A stretch of 32,995 nucleotides of DNA from Kiritimatiellia bacterium (lineage in GTDB: Bacteria > Verrucomicrobiota > Kiritimatiellia > RFP12 > DVOR01): positions 1 through 32,995 of the forward strand of contig JAFYWN010000031.1 in the NCBI GenBank assembly GCA_017558005.1, given 5' to 3'. Positions 30,772 through 32,995 of the stretch are shown here, in pieces; within the stretch, counting starts at the first letter, position 1, and every line of letters begins with the position of its first letter. Below the pieces are notes generated by a model. That model saw only the letters and a program-made list of their open reading frames with translations. It was not told where the DNA came from and searched no databases. A program made the translations under genes and the position numbers.

Positions 30772-32172
30772 TCAAGCGTTGCGCTGATCAAGCGGAGAAT
30801 AGATGGTTGTCGGACCCGAAATTGCCTTGAATGCAGGGCGAACAATCGGGCCGCCATTCACCAATTCTTCCAAACGGTGTGCACACCAACCCACCACACG
30901 CGAAATGGCGAAGAGCGGCGTGTAGAGATCCATCGGGATGTTCAGCATGTCATAGACAAAGCCAGAGTAGAAGTCCACGTTTGCGCAGAGTTCCTTCTGC
31001 TTTTCGCGACCTTCGTTGAAAATTGCGGGGCCGAGACGTTCGATTGCATCGTAGAGGTAAAACTCCTCCATGCGGTCCTTGCTCTGGGCGAGTTCCTTCG
31101 CCTTTTCTTTGAGCAATTGGGCGCGCGGATCGGAAAGCGTATACACCGCATGACCGAGACCGTAGATGAGCCCAGAGCCATCGCCCGCTTCCTTGCGCAG
31201 GATCTTGCGCAGATAATCGGCGATTGCCCCCTCGTCTGTCCAGTCGGGGAGTGCATCGCGAATCTCATCCATCTGGTGGCAAACGCGCAGATTGGCGCCA
31301 CCATGACGAGGGCCCTTCAGGGAGAGGGTCGCGGCGGCGATTGCGGCATAGGTATCCGTTGCTGCCGAGGTGACCACGTGGGTCGTGAAGGCAGAGTTGT
31401 TACCACCACCGTGTTCGGCATGCAATACGAGGCACAAGTCAAGCAATTCCGCTTCGAGAGGGGTGTAGGCTGCGTCTTCACGCATCATCATCAAGAAGTT
31501 TTCTGCGGTGGATTTGCCCGGCATGGGGTTGCGCACGAAGAGCGACTCGCCGTGGTAATAGTGCATCTTTGCTTGATAAGCATATGCCGCCATTGCCGAA
31601 AAACGAGCCACCAATTCAATGCTCTGACGCAAAACCGAAGGAATATTGACTGCATCCGGCGTTTCGTCATCGGTGTAAGCTGCCAAGACCGAACGCGCCA
31701 AAGAGTTCATGATGTCGCGACTCGGTTCACGGATAATCTTTTCAAGCAAGGTATACGGCAGGGCACGCTTCGCGTCTAAGACGTGGCACCACTCTTCCAA
31801 TTCCGTTCGAGTAGGTAAGCGGCCGAACAACAAAAGATACGCCGTCTCTTCAAAACCTGGACGAGATTCCTTCTGGAAACCGTGCACCAGATCCTGCACA
31901 TTAATGCCGCGGAAGAGCTGTTCACCCTGAACCGGCACGATTTCGTTTTCGGAAACCACGTAACCATGCACCGAACCTACGCGCGTCAACCCGACCAATA
32001 CGCCAGACCCATCTTCATTACGCAATCCGCGCTTCACATTGAACTTACGGTACAACTGCGGATCAATTTGTGCACATTCACGTGCCAAAGCTTCATAACG
32101 AGATAAAAGGTCAGCATTCAACGTCTGGGCCGTCGCTGTAATCGGTTCGTCTTTCTTGTTTCGTGTTACCAT
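30772..32172 (-). CDS. gltA: Citrate synthase
   Basis: 466 residues from the ATG at 32172, with GAGGAAG upstream. It condenses oxaloacetate and acetyl-CoA. The visible active site has LVLHAEHGGGNNSAF (first His), GLGHAVYTLSDPRA (second His) and NVDFYSGFVYDML (catalytic Asp). The N-terminal domain shows LFRGINVQDLVHGF and TAYLLLFGRLPTR. The long N-terminal part places it with the type found in anaerobes rather than E. coli hexameric GltA. It heads the minus-strand block and competes with OadGAB for oxaloacetate. Confidence 0.95.
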   Translation of the reverse strand: MVTRNKKDEPITATAQTLNADLLSRYEALARECAQIDPQLYRKFNVKRGLRNEDGSGVLVGLTRVGSVHGYVVSENEIVPVQGEQLFRGINVQDLVHGFQKESRPGFEETAYLLLFGRLPTRTELEEWCHVLDAKRALPYTLLEKIIREPSRDIMNSLARSVLAAYTDDETPDAVNIPSVLRQSIELVARFSAMAAYAYQAKMHYYHGESLFVRNPMPGKSTAENFLMMMREDAAYTPLEAELLDLCLVLHAEHGGGNNSAFTTHVVTSAATDTYAAIAAATLSLKGPRHGGANLRVCHQMDEIRDALPDWTDEGAIADYLRKILRKEAGDGSGLIYGLGHAVYTLSDPRAQLLKEKAKELAQSKDRMEEFYLYDAIERLGPAIFNEGREKQKELCANVDFYSGFVYDMLNIPMDLYTPLFAISRVVGWCAHRLEELVNGGPIVRPAFKAISGPTTIYSPLDQRNA

Positions 32173-32229
32173 CAAAACTTCCTCATCTAAAACGCATCGG
32201 TATATTTAATAGAAACAAAATGAACACAT

Positions 32230-32258
32230 ATCATACCATAAAAGCCTCCCTAAGACAA
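32230..32258 (-). promoter_or_regulatory. Promoter of the gltA-led block
   Basis: On the minus strand TTGTCT (32253-32258) and TATGAT (32230-32235) are spaced 17 bp apart. Transcription would begin near 32223, leaving a leader of about 50 nt. Confidence 0.65.
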
Positions 32259-32276
32259 TAGCCTTAAGGAAGAGCC

Positions 32277-32427
32277 CCAAACGACGGGGACACTGTGCTC
32301 CCTGTAAATGCGCCCCTGCCGAAGGCACGGGGAACACCCCTCGCCTCCACGCCTGCCGTCTTCTAACCAGTCGCTATCCAGTGTTGTACCAAACGACGGG
32401 GATGCTGCGCTCCCCGAACCCCTCGCC
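32277..32427. repeat. Pair of 26-bp direct repeats with internal palindrome (REP-like)
   Basis: CCAAACGACGGGGA + CACTGTGCTCCC at 32277-32302 and its copy at 32389-32414 differ at three positions. The second contains CGGGGA / TCCCCG. A further shared piece ACCCCTCGCC occurs after each copy. The segment is non-coding and much GC-richer than the rest of this spacer. Confidence 0.6.
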
Positions 32428-32461
32428 TTTCATTCTTTTCTTCTTGTGAGCACCAGTAAAA

Positions 32462-32533
32462 GCATCCGTTAGGATGCGTAGCGTGCAGGACTCAGTCCTG
32501 CCGCAGGGGTGTGGGGGCGGCGTCGCCCCCACA
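32462..32533. repeat. Cluster of three palindromes (REP/BIME-like)
   Basis: Three hairpins stand in tandem: GCATCC-GTTA-GGATGC (32462-32477), GCAGGACT-C-AGTCCTGC (32485-32501) and TGTGGGGGCG-GCGT-CGCCCCCACA (32510-32533). There is no T tract after the last one on the plus strand beyond a pyrimidine run, and no gene lies beside them. They look like a dispersed palindromic element. Confidence 0.65.
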
Positions 32534-32535
32534 TC

Positions 32536-32612
32536 ATTCCTTCTATCCCTTCTATCTCTTTTATCTCTTCGAAATCCCTTTATCCCTTCAAAAATCCCCT
32601 AAAAATCCCTTA
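32536..32612. repeat. Pyrimidine tract with TTCTATC/AATCCC iterations
   Basis: The plus strand is nearly all C and T with short repeats (TTCTATCCC, TTCTATCTC, TTTATCTC, then AAATCCC several times). No coding frame is credible here. Confidence 0.5.
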
Positions 32613-32655
32613 CGCAGGTTTGTCACTTTTTCGAAAATTTTGGCGATTTTTCGCC

Positions 32656-32694
32656 TGTTGAAAACTTTTTTGAGTTATCAACAAGTTATCAACA
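32656..32694. other. Cluster of DnaA-box-like sites in AT-rich DNA
   Basis: TTATCAACA occurs at 32675-32683 and 32686-32694 in direct orientation with an 11-bp pitch, and TTTTCAACA on the opposite strand at 32656-32664. A further TTATCAACA lies at 32882-32890. These differ from the consensus TTATCCACA at one or two bases. They sit in an AT-rich stretch next to a hairpin GGCGA-TTTT-TCGCC (32642-32655). Possible DnaA-binding region; identity as an origin is not shown. Confidence 0.4.
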
Positions 32695-32895
32695 ATTCAC
32701 CTTTTTCGACGCAGTTTTTTGAAAATCTTTCGGCGGATCGGCGGATTTTCGGCACTTTTGCTCAACTTTGCCAAAACTGCATAACTCTTTGAGAAATAAA
32801 GAGATAAGACGAAAATGTGGCGAAATCAACTCCGCTACAGCGGCTTCCTTGCGAAATTTTGGACCCAGTGTGATAGAAAAGTTATCAACAAGTAG

Positions 32896-32916
32896 TAGCT
32901 TTTTGGGGAAAAGCTA
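32896..32916. other. Hairpin before the terminal tandem repeat
   Basis: TAGCTTTT / AAAAGCTA with a TGGGG loop lies between the last DnaA-like site and the 22-bp repeats. It has no adjacent gene. Confidence 0.4.
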
Positions 32917-32930
32917 AAGCAATTTCGGGT

Positions 32931-32995
32931 CAATATCAGCGAAATTGGCGAGCAATATCAGCGAAATTCCCGAGTAAAGTCAGCGATTTTGGGTG
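32931..32995. repeat. 22-bp tandem repeat running off the window edge
   Basis: CAATATCAGCGAAATT + GGCGAG (32931-32952) is followed at once by CAATATCAGCGAAATT + CCCGAG (32953-32974). A diverged third unit with GTCAGCGATTTT (32975-32995) follows. The array probably continues beyond the window. Confidence 0.65.

Noticed and set aside
32511..32792. 93-codon plus-strand frame in the terminal spacer
   Set aside because: It translates the palindrome, the pyrimidine tract and the DnaA-like repeats; the composition is not protein-like.
32931..32995. CRISPR array
   Set aside because: The units are contiguous 22-bp tandem copies without unique spacers, and no cas gene is in the window.
1..32995. tRNA or rRNA genes and insertion sequences
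   Set aside because: No cloverleaf with a T-loop and acceptor stem, no rRNA signature and no transposase frame was found by reading both strands; a covariance-model scan would be decisive.

Overview
The window looks like a chromosomal segment of an anaerobic, probably gut- or sediment-associated bacterium of the PVC superphylum. My best guess is Kiritimatiellota, Lentisphaerae or a neighbouring Verrucomicrobiota lineage. The basis is inference from gene content: a complete Na+-pumping oxaloacetate decarboxylase set (oadGAB), an anaerobic sulfatase-maturase type radical SAM protein, a DUF1846 protein, a Cys-rich C_GCAxxG_C_C protein, QueH and GluQ, plus envelope-type proteins unlike those of Proteobacteria or Firmicutes. 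No rRNA or tRNA gene was seen, so taxonomy cannot be fixed from the window alone.

Region 1 (1-4460) is an accessory island. It holds three consecutive orphan RHS cassettes. Each is a short, mutually similar stretch of GC-rich RHS core (ending YYNYRHY..-GRW-RD) spliced to an unrelated AT-rich C-terminal tip, followed at once by a small membrane or lipoprotein gene that is the natural immunity candidate. All three tips carry residues reminiscent of peptidases: a His/Cys pair of clan-CD type, an HENEH zinc motif, and a His plus NCQDW arrangement like permuted papain folds. This is the most interesting part of the window.

Region 2 (4631-16775, + strand) is mostly housekeeping: a DUF1846 protein, a lone YejB-type peptide ABC permease with its own terminator, a compact uvrC, then oadG-oadA-oadB from one extended -10 promoter and closed by a strong terminator. 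oadB carries an unusual exported N-terminal extension. A QueH/Gfo-Idh-MocA fusion, a Cof-type HAD phosphatase and gluQ follow; queH and gluQ act on the same modified nucleoside (queuosine in tRNA). Promoter spacing suggests leaderless transcripts for the fusion gene and gluQ.

Region 3 (16767-20176, - strand) is a four-gene run ending tail-to-tail with gluQ: a C_GCAxxG_C_C protein, the radical SAM maturase, an M42 metallopeptidase and TrmJ-type tRNA methyltransferase. A 365-bp divergent spacer with promoters on both sides separates it from region 4 (20542-24077, + strand): pyrH, frr, a low-complexity single-pass protein with repeated IKLK motifs, and a zinc-ribbon/PTS EIIA fusion.

Region 5 (24455-32172, - strand) is a nine-gene unidirectional block: gltA, an SDR epimerase, tsaB, a 130-aa unknown with HEIDH, an ArsB/CitMHS-type transporter, mazG, a HAD phosphatase, serC and an 83-aa unknown. 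Several joints overlap by stop/start, a good promoter lies upstream of gltA and a terminator lies just after the last gene. gltA consumes oxaloacetate while OadGAB decarboxylates it to drive a sodium gradient, so the two loci share a metabolic node.

Region 6 (32173-32995) has no gene. It holds the gltA promoter, REP-like palindromes and direct repeats, a pyrimidine tract, several TTATCAACA DnaA-box-like sites in AT-rich DNA, and a 22-bp tandem repeat running off the window edge.
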